A DNA stretch of 64,000 bases from Phialocephala subalpina (GCA_900073065.1 FJOG01000001.1:696430-760429), one strand, 5' to 3'. Positions 1-11,557 are shown, counted from the stretch's first letter. Numbers and translations are program-made. Notes: a model not told the origin generated them from the sequence alone.

Positions 1-1185
1 CCTCGCATTTCATATCCTGTACCAACCTGCGGGGAAGCTGGTCCCTGACCAAAGGTCATTTCTTCCATTGCATTGTCGGGACATCTCCTTCGTCTCCATC
101 CATTTCTCGACGCCCTCGCACCTGTTCGTACCCAGACAGCTGTGCTGCAAGGGAGATAACAACTCCAACAACTGGGTTCTTGCTACCCGTTCCGCGGCTG
201 TTGAAATGCAGACGATGAACTCGACGTGATAGGGTATTGGCACGAGCACATGTCAGTTGATTGCTGTACGCGTGTTTGAGCCTCGGAATTTTCCCTTTCT
301 TTGAAGATCCTTGGCAGGCAAGGTGCTGGACCAGGTTCAAGGTTGTGAAGTCCAAGCTCGGCAAACGACCTGCGTGTGATGCGTGCGGAGAAGGAGAGTT
401 GTGGTTGTGATTGCGCATAATTAAGGTTCACCAGTCTCTCCCGCAGACGCGTTTTGGTGTGGGGAGCAGGGATCGACCGCTAACCTTATAATGTGGGGTC
501 ACAAAAGAGGCGCAACATTCTCGCAAGAAACTACAGAGTAGGTAAATCAGCCGGGGATCCTTATAGCATCCATGGGAAACTGTGTGATTGCGGGGATAGC
601 TGGCTTTGGTTTGGGATCTATAGAGACGTCACAACTTCTCGCAAGAATCTACAGAGTAGGTAAAGAAGCCGGGCATCCCAGCTGCCGATCGCTCCCTGCC
701 ACAAGTTGCCTGCGACATCATGCTTCTTATAACCAATCAATTTCAACCTGGCCTTCTGAAGAAGAGCTGCAAGTAATTTAAAGTCAAGCTTTTGATACTA
801 GGAACTGAAGCTATGCTACAAGGCTAGTCCCAGTCCATAGCCTCCTACTTCCCATTATCACAAGACGCTTATCTACCGAAACTTCTAATCATTGTCCGAG
901 GCAGATTAACAACGTCGGGATTTGTCCCACCCAAAGGTTATCTGAGCAATGAATTGCGTACCTGAAAGTTCACGGCCATCTTAGACAACTTGTGTACCTG
1001 CGCCAGACAAGCCGAGGCAAAAACAGTCTGGTTCAACTCATTTCTGTGTGGATTCCCTAGCAAAATTTTGAAGCCTGACGCAATATCGAGGTAGTTCTCT
1101 CAAGAGGTACAGTTTGGACAAGTACGAAGAGCACAGTGGTTCTGATTCGGCATCTCTTTCAGAACTTTGGAAGCTACACTTCAGT
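1..1185. other. Left-edge intergenic region, no supported gene
   Basis: Short open frames exist on both strands, but none has a recognisable domain, a convincing start context or intron structure. The only clear structure is a diverged direct repeat (513-560 and 632-677), listed separately. The last few hundred bases are the likely promoter and leader of the hydrolase gene that starts at 1186. Confidence 0.6.
513..677. repeat. Imperfect direct repeat, two copies about 118 bp apart
   Basis: Copy 1 (513-560) and copy 2 (632-677) share the core CTCGCAAGAA followed by CTACAGAGTAGGTAAA, then a GCCGGG and ATCC end. They differ by a few substitutions and one or two single-base indels. It looks like an old local tandem duplication in non-coding DNA. 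No function is evident. Confidence 0.7.
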
Positions 1186-2145
1186 ATGAGGATTCTTTGT
1201 CTTCACGGAAGGGGTTCCAATACCGACGTAAGTTTTTGGTCATTGCCATTGTCTTTCAATTCTAGCAGAGGTTGACTGAAATGCAGATATTCAAAATGCA
1301 GACTGGTAAGATACCTTCTTTAAGATCGCCGAGGCGACCACCATCTTAACGTTTCCAGCTGGCTTTCGGTCACTATTGGATGACTATGACTTTGAATTTG
1401 TTCAAGGTCAAATGCCTCATGTCGAAGGTGTGTCTTGCAACAAGAGGATCTTTATCTCCCACCATGACATCGCTGACTTCACGAAGGAAATTGGTCACTG
1501 CACACAACAGACTTTGCCAAGTCCAAACTTTGGGGCTACTTCAATGTTCTTGATCCCCACGACGTCGAGGACACTGAGCGTCAACTATTGCAGCTGGCTA
1601 TCGAGGACGGGCCTTACGATGGCATATTAGGGTATTCGCAAGGAGCTACTTTAGCTGCGCAAAGTATCATCCGCTACACGATCGAGCACCCAGAAGCAAC
1701 GATCCAAGACATGCCATTTCGATTCGCTGTTTTCTTCAACGGTGCAACTCCTAGTCGAGTTTTCGAAATGGCGGAAAAGCCAATTCCTGTTTGTGCAGAA
1801 AACGAGCCTGAAGCAATCTACTTCTACAGCCAGATGAAAGCCAATCCGCTTCTTCACACGACGAAGCTATTTCCGGCCTTACTTCCAAATGGTCGCCCAA
1901 TTTTGACGGATAACAAACTGGGAATGTTGAGGTGTGACGCAGCTCTTGACGGAACACTGATCAAAATTCCTACACTGCATGTGCGGTGTCCGGGAGACAG
2001 AGAAGAATACGGGGCGGGATTGTACAAACTCTGTGACCAAACAGTGGCGCAACAATACTTTCACAGTCACGAGCATGACTTTCCCAGGGGGTATGATGAG
2101 ATGAGGAATATAGCTAAATTAATTAGATCTACCGCAGAACTATAG
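1186..2145 (+). CDS. FSH1-family serine hydrolase
   Basis: Predicted alpha/beta hydrolase of the FSH1 (family of serine hydrolases) type, 254 aa, join(1186..1227,1287..1305,1359..1427,1511..2145). The protein begins MRILCLHG, the usual FSH1 first strand. It continues through TAGFRSLLDDYDFEFV and reaches the nucleophile elbow GYSQGA, placing the catalytic Ser at residue 86. An Asp in HVRCPGD (about 206) and a His in the HSHEHDF segment (about 232) are the probable partners. The three introns restore a continuous FSH1 alignment; without them the frame breaks. There is no signal peptide, so it is probably cytosolic. The natural substrate is unknown; relatives act as small esterases or as polyketide-pathway hydrolases. 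It lies 0.9 kb upstream of a drug-type transporter on the same strand, but nothing else here suggests a metabolite cluster. Confidence 0.88.
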
Positions 2146-3031
2146 ATTTGAGACGAACGAAACTCAAAATGCCTGCCATCCATGCTTCATCATTATACTT
2201 TTGTGAGATGCATATATCCTGAGGCACCGGGGTCATTGAAAGTCTTCGACCTGTGAAAACGAATGAAATTCTCAAACCGAAGATGAAATCAGAGTGAAGG
2301 CACTGAGAAAACACCTCGTTCTGCTCCCTTCGTACACTGATCAATTCCTCGTATTAGCTTTTGGCAATGCGACCACGAGCCGTCGAATAAACATGTTCTA
2401 CGTTGTCTCTCCTCGGCTTCACATAATCGCCCGGTTGGCATCTTCTCGCCCACTTACCAGGATTTGATCTGCTTGCAGTCACAATTATGGATGCACGCAA
2501 AAAATGCTTGACTGGGAAACTGAAACCTTGTCGATTCGTGGCTTTTCAACAACCTTATCCCGGTCCTGGCGCCCCGGGTATACCCCCCCACATTTCATAA
2601 CCTTTCTTATCATATTACATGGGAAATTTATCTACCGTCGATCTGAACTACCCCGCATACTTGGTGGGGTTTTGAACAGGGCCGGGCGAGACCTCACCAA
2701 GTGTTGGTGCCACAATCACAAGCTCAAGTGTAGTCGAGAATGGCGGCCGAGGAGTATCAAGTCATTTTTGCAGTGAAGCATGACTGATCACTTCGTTTCC
2801 ACCTGGCTAACCAGTAACAGGTAGAAGGCAACCGGCTTAACAATTCTCTGGAGTCTGAGATGTCAGGTTCGCAGTGTCTACACCCGAGCTCTGTCTGTCA
2901 TTGTGCCTGCTCCTTTTCCCCCTCCGACAACAGTCATGTCAATTATCCTCCGCTGCAGAACCTTTCGCCATTCGAAATTCCTATCATTTAATCATATCTT
3001 CATCCGTTAGGTCGATTGAAATCTGCAAAAG
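2146..3031. other. Intergenic region between hydrolase and DHA2 transporter
   Basis: It holds the 3' end of the hydrolase gene and the promoter of the transporter that begins at 3032. A short open frame at 2504-2776 has no similarity I recognise and no gene-like context. No repeats or RNA genes are evident. Confidence 0.6.
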
Positions 3032-5907
3032 ATGGCCGATAAGATTTATAGCACCAGGAAGAGAGATGTCAACGCGTGGCACTCGATTGATGAGCCTGTA
3101 TACCAACATCAAAGAGAATTTCCATTGACGCCACAGCAACCAACCCCAAGTAGGACGTCGATGTTTGACACCAATGAAAGTCTTAGAGGTTGGTCTCTTG
3201 GACTAAATCATCCGGAGCAAGAAAATTATCCCCCACCCGTTCCTAAGAAAGCAAATACCCACAGGGCTTCCGTTAGAAGCTTACAACAGCCAGATGGGAG
3301 GCTTGGTAGCCTACGATTCTCCCACCGACCAGAGACTTGGCCTACAGAAAAATCTCTAACACAGTATGCTAATTGCCAATCCAGCCCAAGCTGGGATAGT
3401 CGAAGTCTTCAAAACCCAATCGAAGCTCTGCGCAACAGGGAGGACCAAAGAAAAGCTCTGCCAGCGGTCCAGCTGCAGTCACCTCGCCCTGTATGCCTGA
3501 GCGATCATCGATCCCAAATGACTGAAAGCAATGCCAACTCTTGGGATATTGAGATGGAGAAGTTGACTGAGCCGACACAACGCAGCTCGACGCCCGAGAG
3601 CAACTTCAGAGCAGGCTTTGTTACTGAGCCACAGCCTCACGGCTTGCGGAGCAGAATATCTTCTTTCCTGGCCGAAAGCTTCCGCGGTCTTTATCGCTGC
3701 AACGAATTAGAGAGCAATTCCACGGAATGGTTCAGCAATGATATTGCATCTTATCCTCGTGGCTTCAAGTTGTTTTTCATTCTGTTGAGCGGTGCTTTAC
3801 CATACGTCGTGGTACGTCGCCTTTGATAAGCAAGTAAAAGTTCTGTGGACTAATGAAGCTTGATTATAGGTTGTACTAGACGATACGGTTGTTGGTATTT
3901 CGAGCCCCGACTTCTGCTATACCGGGTCTCAAGCTTACACATGTTATCTGTAGCTATTATAATCCCGATACTTGTGTCCAATTTCAAGAAATCTGCAGAC
4001 ATTGGATGGTACGGAACAGCATACTTCTTACCTCTGACAGTTCTCATGCCGCTGTATGGGAAATGCTACGCTTTATGGAGAGTGAAATGGTTATTTGTAA
4101 ATGCGTTAGCTATCATCATAAGTTAACTCTTGTTACCCTCTTTTGTATTTTTGATCTGACAATGATAGTTGGATCTGCTGTCTCAGCAGCTGCACATTCA
4201 TCTTCCATATTTATCACCGGTCGTGCCATTGCTGGTGCTGGTGCTGCTGGCATCATCACGGGAGCAATGAGGATAATTGCACTAGCTGCACCGAGAAAAT
4301 ATCGCGTCTTTCTAGAAGCGGCGGGGGCTATCGTTATGGGTTTGTCAATAGCATTCTTCTATCATGTTCGTTGTTGCTAAAAGCAGATTTCAGGTGCATG
4401 CACAGTGTCTGGCCCCATTCTGGGAGGAGTCATTGCAGATTCGATCGGATGGCGATGGTCTTTCTGGATCAACATCCCAATTGCAGCGTTCTCAGCAGTG
4501 GCATTTCTAATTTGCTTCCCAAAGCAAGAAGTAACCTACTCGCCACTTCTTCATCTTCCGTTCCGCGAAAAGCTCAGAAGATTAGATTTGATTGGAGCAT
4601 TCCTTTTAATATCCGGACTCATTTGCCTGACCTGCCTCTTCCAATCGTTATCAACCTCAACGCGCCTTACCAATAGTGGGAAATCATTGAGCGTCGCTGC
4701 CGCTATCTTTCTCGCTGGCTTTCTCATCCACGCATGGTTCATCAACTCCGAAATTTCCCTCGCACCGCGGAGAATTCTATCACTTCCAGCTGTATGGATT
4801 TGTTGCATAGGACTCTTTTCACTATTTGCCGGCTTCATCAATTTTATCTTCTTTCTTTCCATATTTTTTCAGGTACGTGACGTAATGACTTAAAGAGAAG
4901 TATAGACTGATAATGAATAACGCAAGTCAGTCGATGGCCAGTCGGCACAGCAGAGTGCCATCAGCTTGCTTCCTTACGCCTTTGCCGTCAGCGTAGGCGC
5001 TGTGATAACGGGACTAGGAGTATCAAAAGTCCGATATTATAATCCATTCTTTATTGTGGGCGGACTGTTCTTCGCCGTTGGAGCTGGGCTGATCCGCACG
5101 TTTGATGCGACCACCGCGACTCGAACACGAGTAGGCTATGAAATAATTTTAGGCCTTGGAGTGGGATTCCTGATGCTTGGAAATGTGTCAGCCTGCCAGA
5201 CTTCATTGGAAGAAGAACACCATTCCGTGGCGCAGGGGTTGACTCTTTTTTGTTCTCTTTTAGGATCGTAAGTCCACTATAACTTTCCCCTATCTGTACA
5301 AACTGAACGAATAATTTCTGTTAGGACTGTATCTGTTCCTGTATCAAGCACCATATTCAACAGGGTCATTGCTACTCAAATTATGGCACTTGATCTACCC
5401 TTAGTGGTTAAGGCAGCGGTCCTGTCAGACCCTACCAAGGCACACGAAGTCGTGCCTATTGAATACTTACCGATCGTCGTCGACGCCCTTGTGGTATCAC
5501 TTAAAAACACATTCATCTTTGGCTTGAGTTGCTCCCTCATTTGTGCAGTTGCGTTTTATCTTGTACCCTGGACTCCTCTCATGGCGTCGCAAAATGCAAG
5601 AAGCCAGTCGCCACCAAGACCAGCACCCAAACTACCGCCTCTACACTTCAGTGCCAGCGTTCTAACTCTGCCATATCTCCACGGAACCGGATCCTGGGGA
5701 GCAGGAGAGCAGAACCTAGTCCAGGAGAGAGAGGAGAGGAGCGATGGAAATATAGACCTAGAGAGAGGAGAGGGTGGAGAAGAGGCGCTGGATTTCACTC
5801 CAGTTAGAGAGTTCGAATTTGTTGGTTCCTTGATAGGCTATCAAGGCGAGGTGGCTCATCAATTTGGACGGGCTGGTCCTGGTACTATTTCTATGTGCCA
5901 TATCTGA
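3032..5907 (+). CDS. MFS drug:H+ antiporter, DHA2 (14-TMS) type
   Basis: Predicted 848-aa membrane exporter, join(3032..3811,3870..3894,3954..4121,4169..4339,4394..4872,4927..5267,5325..5907). Residues about 1-240 are a polar Ser/Pro/Arg-rich cytosolic extension. The MFS fold then starts with TM1 (FKLFFILLSGALPYVV) and the DHA2-type motif LDDTVV. DIGWYGTAYFL, GRAIAGAGAAGI, SGPILGGVIAD and GWRWSFWINIPI follow, all hallmark DHA2 segments. After the last membrane helix (about residue 640-660 onward) comes a soluble acidic tail. All splice phases close exactly, including a 25-nt second exon and a 47-nt third intron whose removal restores KWLFVNALAIII-IGSAVS. Related proteins export toxins, drugs or secondary metabolites from the plasma membrane or vacuole. 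The long N-terminus is unusual; the first exon has ATGs only near its 5' end, so it seems to be part of the protein. Confidence 0.88.
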
Positions 5908-6444
5908 GGTTTTCGTGCTACGCAACGTTTTAGAGAGAAATAATATACTCTAATATTCACGCCTCAATATTGTAATCTTCCGTACTGATAAGTTTTACTT
6001 TCTAGGAGCATTACATTACGTATTGATATTACACCACGTGAAAAAAAAAACGCGGTATAAAGCGTCGTATTTGAGATAACTCGTCGTTTGAGGTTGTTAG
6101 TGGCTGAGAAACACGTGATGATCAGCCCTCTTTTAAGAAGTACCCAAGTCATTTTGCTTCCCTTGCAGGAAGGGGTAAGACTACTTGCGAGTATCGAAAT
6201 ACAAAGGCATGATTTGAAAATAGTTCAGAAAAGTAACATTCATTTTGAGGTTCATGTTCCGTCTAGAAGGCGGCCCTAATGTATAAAAGTACAGAGAGCA
6301 AATATCATCTGAATGCATCAGAGGCTTCTCCACCTCGTCGTGATCGTTATCGCTCCGACTGCAAAGCCTCTGTGAACCACCGCGCCGTCCCATTTTGTGC
6401 ATTAAAGCCATTCCATTTTCTTAACAATATCCCCAACTCCAGAT
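5908..6444. other. Convergent intergenic region
   Basis: 3' flanks of the DHA2 transporter (plus strand) and the CstF-64 gene (minus strand). AT-rich, with an A10 run near 6041. CACGTG occurs at about 6033 and 6111. No gene is supported. Confidence 0.6.
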
Positions 6445-7557
6445 CTATCTGCCGAAGCTTGCTCTCAACGCCAGTAGTTGTGCTCTATCAGCAGGTGGTA
6501 AGCTGTCAATGACCTCCTGCGGCATAGCCAAGACTTGTTGCATCAACGCGTCCGTATCTGGAAGTGATTGTTGTTGGGGTGCTTGTTGTTGTTGAGGCGG
6601 AGGAGCTCGTTGCGGGGGAGGTGGAGGATACAGTCCTTGGCCTTGGACCGGTGGTGTGCCCATTTGCATGCCCATCTGACCGCTCATATGTGGAGGTGGG
6701 GGTGGGTAGCCAGGAGGGTAGTTGCCTTGTGGAGGAGCTTGGTATGCTTGTGCTTGTTGGGGAGTTTGGACTGGTGGGAGAGGGGCAGCAGATGCTTGTT
6801 CAACAACTGAGCCAAGAGCTTCGGTAGAGACAAGACCCATCAGGAGCAAAGCCTGGAAGATTGCGTATGAGAGTTGGGGAGCTTGGTGTAGGAGTTCGGT
6901 AGCCTTTGCCGCGTCGGTCGTAGCCAAGGTCTTCATTTGTGAAAGGACATCGAGGAGTTGTTCTGGAGGGAGAGTATTGAGAGTTCGGGAGATGGCATCG
7001 GGGCAGGTCAAGCCAGCAGGTAAGTCGGCGCCCGCAGGAAGAGGAGGAATCGAGGAGTTTGGATTGATCTGAGGAGGTGGAGCGGAAGCACCGTTTGAAG
7101 GAGGTGGAGGTCTGTAGCTCACAGGCGCGGGTTGCTGTATTTGTTAGAAAGTGTACTGTGTCTGCGGGACCTTACTCACAGTCTCTTCCTCCCCTCCATC
7201 GTTCGAGAAATCTACGCGTAACTTTCGATTCATGATTTCGTAGTCGTTGAGGTTTCGTACTGCAGATGCGGCGGAGTCTGTGTTTTGCAATGTTAGTTCT
7301 GTGGTCGAATTTCGCGTTGGAAGAGGGCGCGTACCTGAATCTGGGAACTCGACAAAACCGAACCCTTTTGGCTTCCCAGTCTCGCGATCGTACACAAGCC
7401 GAAAGTTGAGGACTTTCCCTGCACTGCTGAATATGCGAATGATTTGTTCTTCGGTGAGGCCTATTGAATTGTTAGTAGGCGCAACTCGTCGGGGAGAATA
7501 TACCATACCATATGGGATATTGCCCACAAAGACAGACTTCGACGGCGGCTTGGACAT
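6445..7557 (-). CDS. RNA15: Cleavage stimulation factor CstF-64 / Rna15 (RRM protein)
   Basis: mRNA 3'-end processing factor, 320 aa, complement(join(6445..7134,7180..7277,7335..7460,7509..7557)). The protein opens [17 protein letters not shown]. It carries one RRM (about residues 9-85) with RNP2 VFVGNIPY and RNP1 KGFGFVEF. The CstF hinge follows ([21 protein letters not shown], about 120-185), which in homologues binds CstF-77/Rna14. Next is a Pro/Gln-rich linker (about 195-280), and the protein ends in the conserved C-terminal helical domain ([26 protein letters not shown]) that contacts Pcf11. It acts in the nucleus, where it recognises U/GU-rich sequence downstream of poly(A) sites. The three introns (45-57 nt) are in regions that would otherwise break the RRM, and one contains a CTAAC branch site. 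It diverges from prohibitin-2. Confidence 0.95.
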
Positions 7558-7990
7558 TGTGAACTTGACGATAGGATAGCTAATTCTGCAAGAAGGTCTG
7601 GGATAGATCACAATGATCTTGCGACTGCAAGGTCTTCAGGAATGTGAAGGTTTGATCACTTGGCACCTTCACGCTGGGAAGAAATGGCACAGAAGTCTTT
7701 GGAAAAGTGTTTCTGGCTATTCTAATCTCATTCACCTTTCCCCAAATGTTCAATACAGCTCAGCTCGTGTTCAGTATTCCTTTCGAGTTGGTGTTGTGTT
7801 GCAAGGGTCGCGATGTTGTGTGATGGATGATGGAGGTCTGATTTTGATATCCCGCTAAGAAATGCGGAGAGCTAGCGAAATGCACTAGTAAGCATTGGGA
7901 CTTTCGGACTTTGCCTCTGGGATTTCAAGCTCCTCATCACCAACGTCCAGCTTCACAACCACGTCGAATACCTCCTTCAACACCGGCAGA
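7558..7990. promoter_or_regulatory. Bidirectional promoter RNA15 / PHB2
   Basis: A 433-bp gap separates the two divergent start codons (7557 minus, 7991 plus), so both housekeeping promoters and leaders must lie here. No TATA box is evident. An open frame that would extend prohibitin upstream to 7895 is probably leader, because the conserved protein begins at 7991. Confidence 0.7.
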
Positions 7991-9005
7991 ATGTCAAATC
8001 CCCAGGAAGTATGGAAAAACCTGCAGCGGCAGATGACTGCGGCTGGCAGAGGCGGCGGTGGACCATCTCCCAGGGCGGCCGGCGGCATTGGAGCTCTCTT
8101 GACTCTTGGAGCAGCTGCTGTACTTATCAACAATGCTCTCTTCAACGTGGATGGTGGCCACAGAGCTATCAAGTATACGAGACTAGGCGGTGTTAGCAAG
8201 GAGATCTACGCCGAAGGTACCGCTTCATGCTCTGGACTGCTTTTGCTCCTGCTAACGTCTGTTGTCGACAGGTACACATTTCCGGCTTCCATGGTTCGAG
8301 ACACCAATAGACTACGATGTGCGAGCTAAGCCACGGAATGTGGCCTCCCTCACTGGTACGAAGGATTTACAAATGGTCAACATCACCTGTCGTGTGCTTT
8401 CGAGACCTCGAATCGACGCGCTTCCACAAATTTACCGAACATTAGGCACGGATTATGACGAGAGAGTCCTTCCTTCGATTGTCAACGAGGTTTTGAAGAG
8501 CGTGGTGGCACAATTCAACGCCAGTCAGTTGATCACACAGCGTGAGATGGTCGCCAGACTAGTTAGGGACAATCTGTCCAAGCGTGCAGCTCTATTCAAC
8601 ATCATGCTTGATGATGTCTCTCTTACGGTATGCTGGCATGTACCTGCAATGTCTTCAGATACTAATGTTTCTTAGCACCTTGCATTCTCTCCCGAATTCA
8701 CTGCCGCCGTCGAAGCCAAGCAAGTCGCACAACAAGAAGCACAAAGAGCCGCGTTCGTTGTCGATAAGGCCCGCCAAGAGAAGCAAGCCATGGTCGTCCG
8801 AGCACAGGGTGAAGCACGATCCGCCGAGCTGATTGGAGACGCCATCAAGAAGAGTCGATCATATGTTGATTTGAAGAGGATTGAGAACGCAAGAGCAATT
8901 GCTACCATCTTGCAGGAGTCTGGTGGAAGGAACAAGCTTTTCTTGGACTCTGAAGGTCTGGGATTGAATGTTACTGAGGCCGCTGAGGACAAGTCAAAAA
9001 AGTAA
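7991..9005 (+). CDS. PHB2: Prohibitin-2 (mitochondrial inner-membrane scaffold)
   Basis: 303 aa, join(7991..8216,8272..8627,8676..9005). After a short basic N-terminus ([15 protein letters not shown]) and Gly-rich stretch there is one membrane segment ([17 protein letters not shown], about 32-50). The SPFH/PHB domain (about 55-215) then contains [33 protein letters not shown] and [20 protein letters not shown] coiled-coil region (about 200-270) rich in [19 protein letters not shown] repeats follows. With prohibitin-1 it forms ring complexes in the mitochondrial inner membrane that stabilise newly made respiratory subunits and affect the m-AAA protease. Length and every motif match fungal Phb2. 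I chose the start at 7991 over the upstream in-frame ATG at 7895, since the extra Ser-rich stretch is not part of the family. Confidence 0.96.
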
Positions 9006-9484
9006 TGGGACGGTAATGAAAAGGAAACTCTCCACTGTATTTTGAGCGATAGCCGTGTATTCTATACTTCAATGAAGTGCCTCGCCGCTTCTGCACCACT
9101 TCCTTGGACCGAGCTGCTTTACTGGAATTTAAATCTGATGTGCTGTTCCCTGAATGCCTTTGTCACATTCTCCCTTCTTGACCACTTACACCTATAAGGT
9201 CCCGGCGAGTGCCGTCAATATTTACACAAAGCGAATAATCCACTTGCTAGCCTCTTTTATTATGTACAAGAATGCACGCTCGAAGGGCCAGACAAATTCC
9301 TTAGCTCTTAAACAGTACTCTGCTCGACATATATAGCCCAGGTTCTCTTCGCTCCATTCAAATAGTATCATCGTCATCTATCACTTCATCAACAATACCC
9401 AGCATATCCACCACATCCATACATCAATCTTCAATTTTCAACCAGCCAACCACAACCAACGCTACTTTCAACCCATCCCTCAAA
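9006..9484. promoter_or_regulatory. PHB2 3' flank and promoter of the Ser-rich gene
   Basis: A TATATA element lies at 9330-9335. It is followed by a C/A-rich, pyrimidine-rich leader (about 9360-9484) ending in a good start context (CTCAAAATG at 9485). This is the usual layout of a strong fungal core promoter, and supports expression of the interrupted Ser-rich frame downstream. Confidence 0.55.
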
Positions 9485-10163
9485 ATGTCAAGAACCATCA
9501 GACCCGAAGACAGCATCTCAAACATCAGCCGCAGCAACTCTCAGTCCTCCCACCACTCCAACTCGTCCTCGATGTCTCCCTCACCCACAACGTCCCACGG
9601 CTCATCAGCAAGTCGCACGTCTCGATAACAGGGACTACCAAGGCGGCTCTTCCACCGGATCTAGCACCAGCTCTACTCACAGCGGTCACTCTGGCAGGAC
9701 TGTGAGAGCAATCTCTGAGAGTGGTCGTGCTCACAGTGAGTCCGGCGGGTCGAGATCTAGGTCTGTATCCCATAGCGGGAGATCAGAATCCCAGCCACGA
9801 GGCCGCCCAGAAGGGCTCGGCTCCTTGAGATCTGTATCCGGATCCAGAAGCGGAAGATCAGATCACAGCTCAAGCAGCAGCCGCTCATCAAGCTCTAGCT
9901 CTCCTCGCCGTGCCCCCGAGAACTCCTCGGGAGGCGTGGCCCCGTTCTGCGGTCGCCGGCCTACTCGTACCAGATAAGAAGATTCTCTACGATCAGCCAG
10001 CGACATGGCCCTCATCAGTGAGGGTGTCAGCCGACGACTGCTCACCCCAATTGCAGCTGTCACTGTCAACATCCACTTTCACGAAGTTGGGGTGGGAATG
10101 GTGAGACTCGGAAGACCGGGTCCCCAACCCCCAACCCCCACCCCCATTATTCAGTCCGCATGA
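9485..10163 (+). CDS. Ser/Arg-rich low-complexity protein, frame interrupted
   Basis: The frame starts MSRTIRPEDSISN. It is rich in Ser, Arg, His and Gly (dipeptides such as SRS, HSGHSG) for about 160 residues. It then ends in an ordered-looking segment, SDMALISEGVSRRLLTPIAA plus VTVNIHFHEVGVGMVRL, with a stop at 10161-10163. Two things break it: a +1 frame change near 9590-9630, and an in-frame TAA at 9975-9977. Both could be removed by introns with weak donors. One is 9589-9628 (40 nt, GTCCCA to ACAG); the other is 9910-9978 (69 nt, GTGCCC to TAAG). With both removed, the frame is continuous. Otherwise it is a decayed gene or holds sequence errors. The promoter layout upstream favours a live gene. 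Function unknown; I do not recognise the family. Confidence 0.4.
10122..10145 (-). other. Potential G-quadruplex (C-rich on plus strand)
   Basis: Four runs of 4-5 C separated by AA, AA and A on the plus strand. The minus strand therefore reads as four G-runs with 1-2-nt loops, an almost ideal G-quadruplex pattern. It lies in the C-terminal part of the Ser-rich frame, where it encodes a Pro/Thr stretch. Confidence 0.6.
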
Positions 10164-11557
10164 TGGTCTGCCGCCTCGTTGCAGCGACTATGCTAGTTTT
10201 CCGGACCACAGTGGCTGTGGCTACTGTCGTGGTGCGCGCGAGGAAGTTGATCGTTTTCATCGTGGTGAGTGAGAGGCGCGATGAATTCTCTCCGAGCTGG
10301 ACTTGAAGAGACTATAGAGCCTTGAGATGTAAGATATGTGAGTCCTGAAGCTTTTTCTTTGAATTTTTCCTTTCAGCTGTCAACCCTGAACACGATTTCC
10401 TTGGCCAACCCACCCCTTTCATTTGTTCTTTCAAAGTTCGAGATGTAAGATAGGTAAGAATTGAAACTTTTTCTTTGAAATATTAACCTTATAATTTGTA
10501 TACATGAGTGAATTGATAATGTCTATAATCATAAGAGTTCTACTCCCCCCGGTGCTCCCAGGTATTGTATGATTGCCCCTTCTCTTTTCGTTCCTTTCCT
10601 ATACAAACATTCCTGCGCATTCACTCTAGGAAAACAGAATTCAATGCTTGTTCTTTGCCTTCGTCCTTCCTTTGCAGCAAACATCCTAGTCTCTGAGTCC
10701 ATATCCTATCCCTATAAGTAGAACATTGGTAGTTGCTGGGTCCAGTAATACTACCAAGAAGGATGCTGGCCGAGTTGAAGAAAGCATTCGAGGAGCAGAC
10801 CAAACGTACAGGCATGACACAAACGCCCTTTCACATGTCGTCCGACACCAACGCCTCTCCCTCAATTGCTCAGCCAGCTCCATTTTGTTTTCGTCGCAAG
10901 TATAGCGTTGACAGCAACCATTTGACAACAACAACATTTCATTTTTCAACTTCCGTCCACATCAATCTAAAGTCCAAGCCAGCGGAGTGCACATTCCAGC
11001 CTCAAAAAAGCCTACAAGTTCACCTCCCAAGTCTGCTCCACTCCTTTCGTCAGCAGACGACGGCAAGTAGAGCGCGGTAGTAATCAGCCTGCGTTCTTCA
11101 ATCTCTTTGGAAGCTTCCCGGCCAGCTTTATATAGGCAAGGTAGGGAGGCGGTAAAGTGTCTTTCAAGATTCAGAAATGCAGAGAAGGGCCTTTTGTGAG
11201 TCAAGAAAGTGGACAAACCAGTGCCGCTTTTGCACTCTCAAACCGATTTATACGAGTTTTCTGCGAGAGGGGAAGGTCAGAGCATCATCAGATAATGAGT
11301 TGACACATACGAATGCCTTTGCAGTGGGGTAGGTTTTGGGTGTCTACTTCTTTGACAGCTCGTCACGTCTTGTGAACGACCTAGGCTCAGTTGGACTCTT
11401 TGGAGCGAACTTCTATGTCGGAAGTTTGCAAGCGGTGGCTGTAAAGAGAAAGCAGAAGAGTTGAAAGCAGAAGGACATTTGACATCGACACTAATTCCAC
11501 TTTCATCCAAGGAGTCCAGATCCAAGCTTGTACTCGACAAAAGTAAACTCTACCCCT
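10164..11557. other. Intergenic region before the NCS1 permease
   Basis: About 1.4 kb with no recognisable gene. One short frame starting at 10763 (MLAELKKAFEEQTKRTG, about 105 residues to 11080) has a helical-looking start. It then becomes compositionally unremarkable, with no family match, promoter or intron evidence. I left it uncalled. Confidence 0.5.
10324..10479. repeat. Imperfect 40-bp direct repeat
   Basis: Copies at 10324-10363 and 10440-10479 share GAGATGTAAGATA at one end and CTTTTTCTTTGAA at the other, with several mismatches between. Period 116 bp. It sits just downstream of the Ser-rich gene in non-coding DNA. Confidence 0.65.

Noticed and set aside
7895..7990. Upstream in-frame ATG for prohibitin-2 (32 extra residues)
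   Set aside because: The extra Ser/Thr-rich stretch is absent from the family and lies in the leader; the conserved start is 7991.
10763..11080. Small plus-strand frame starting MLAELKKAFEEQTK
   Set aside because: Only the first 17 residues look protein-like; the rest has no conserved character and there is no transcript signal.
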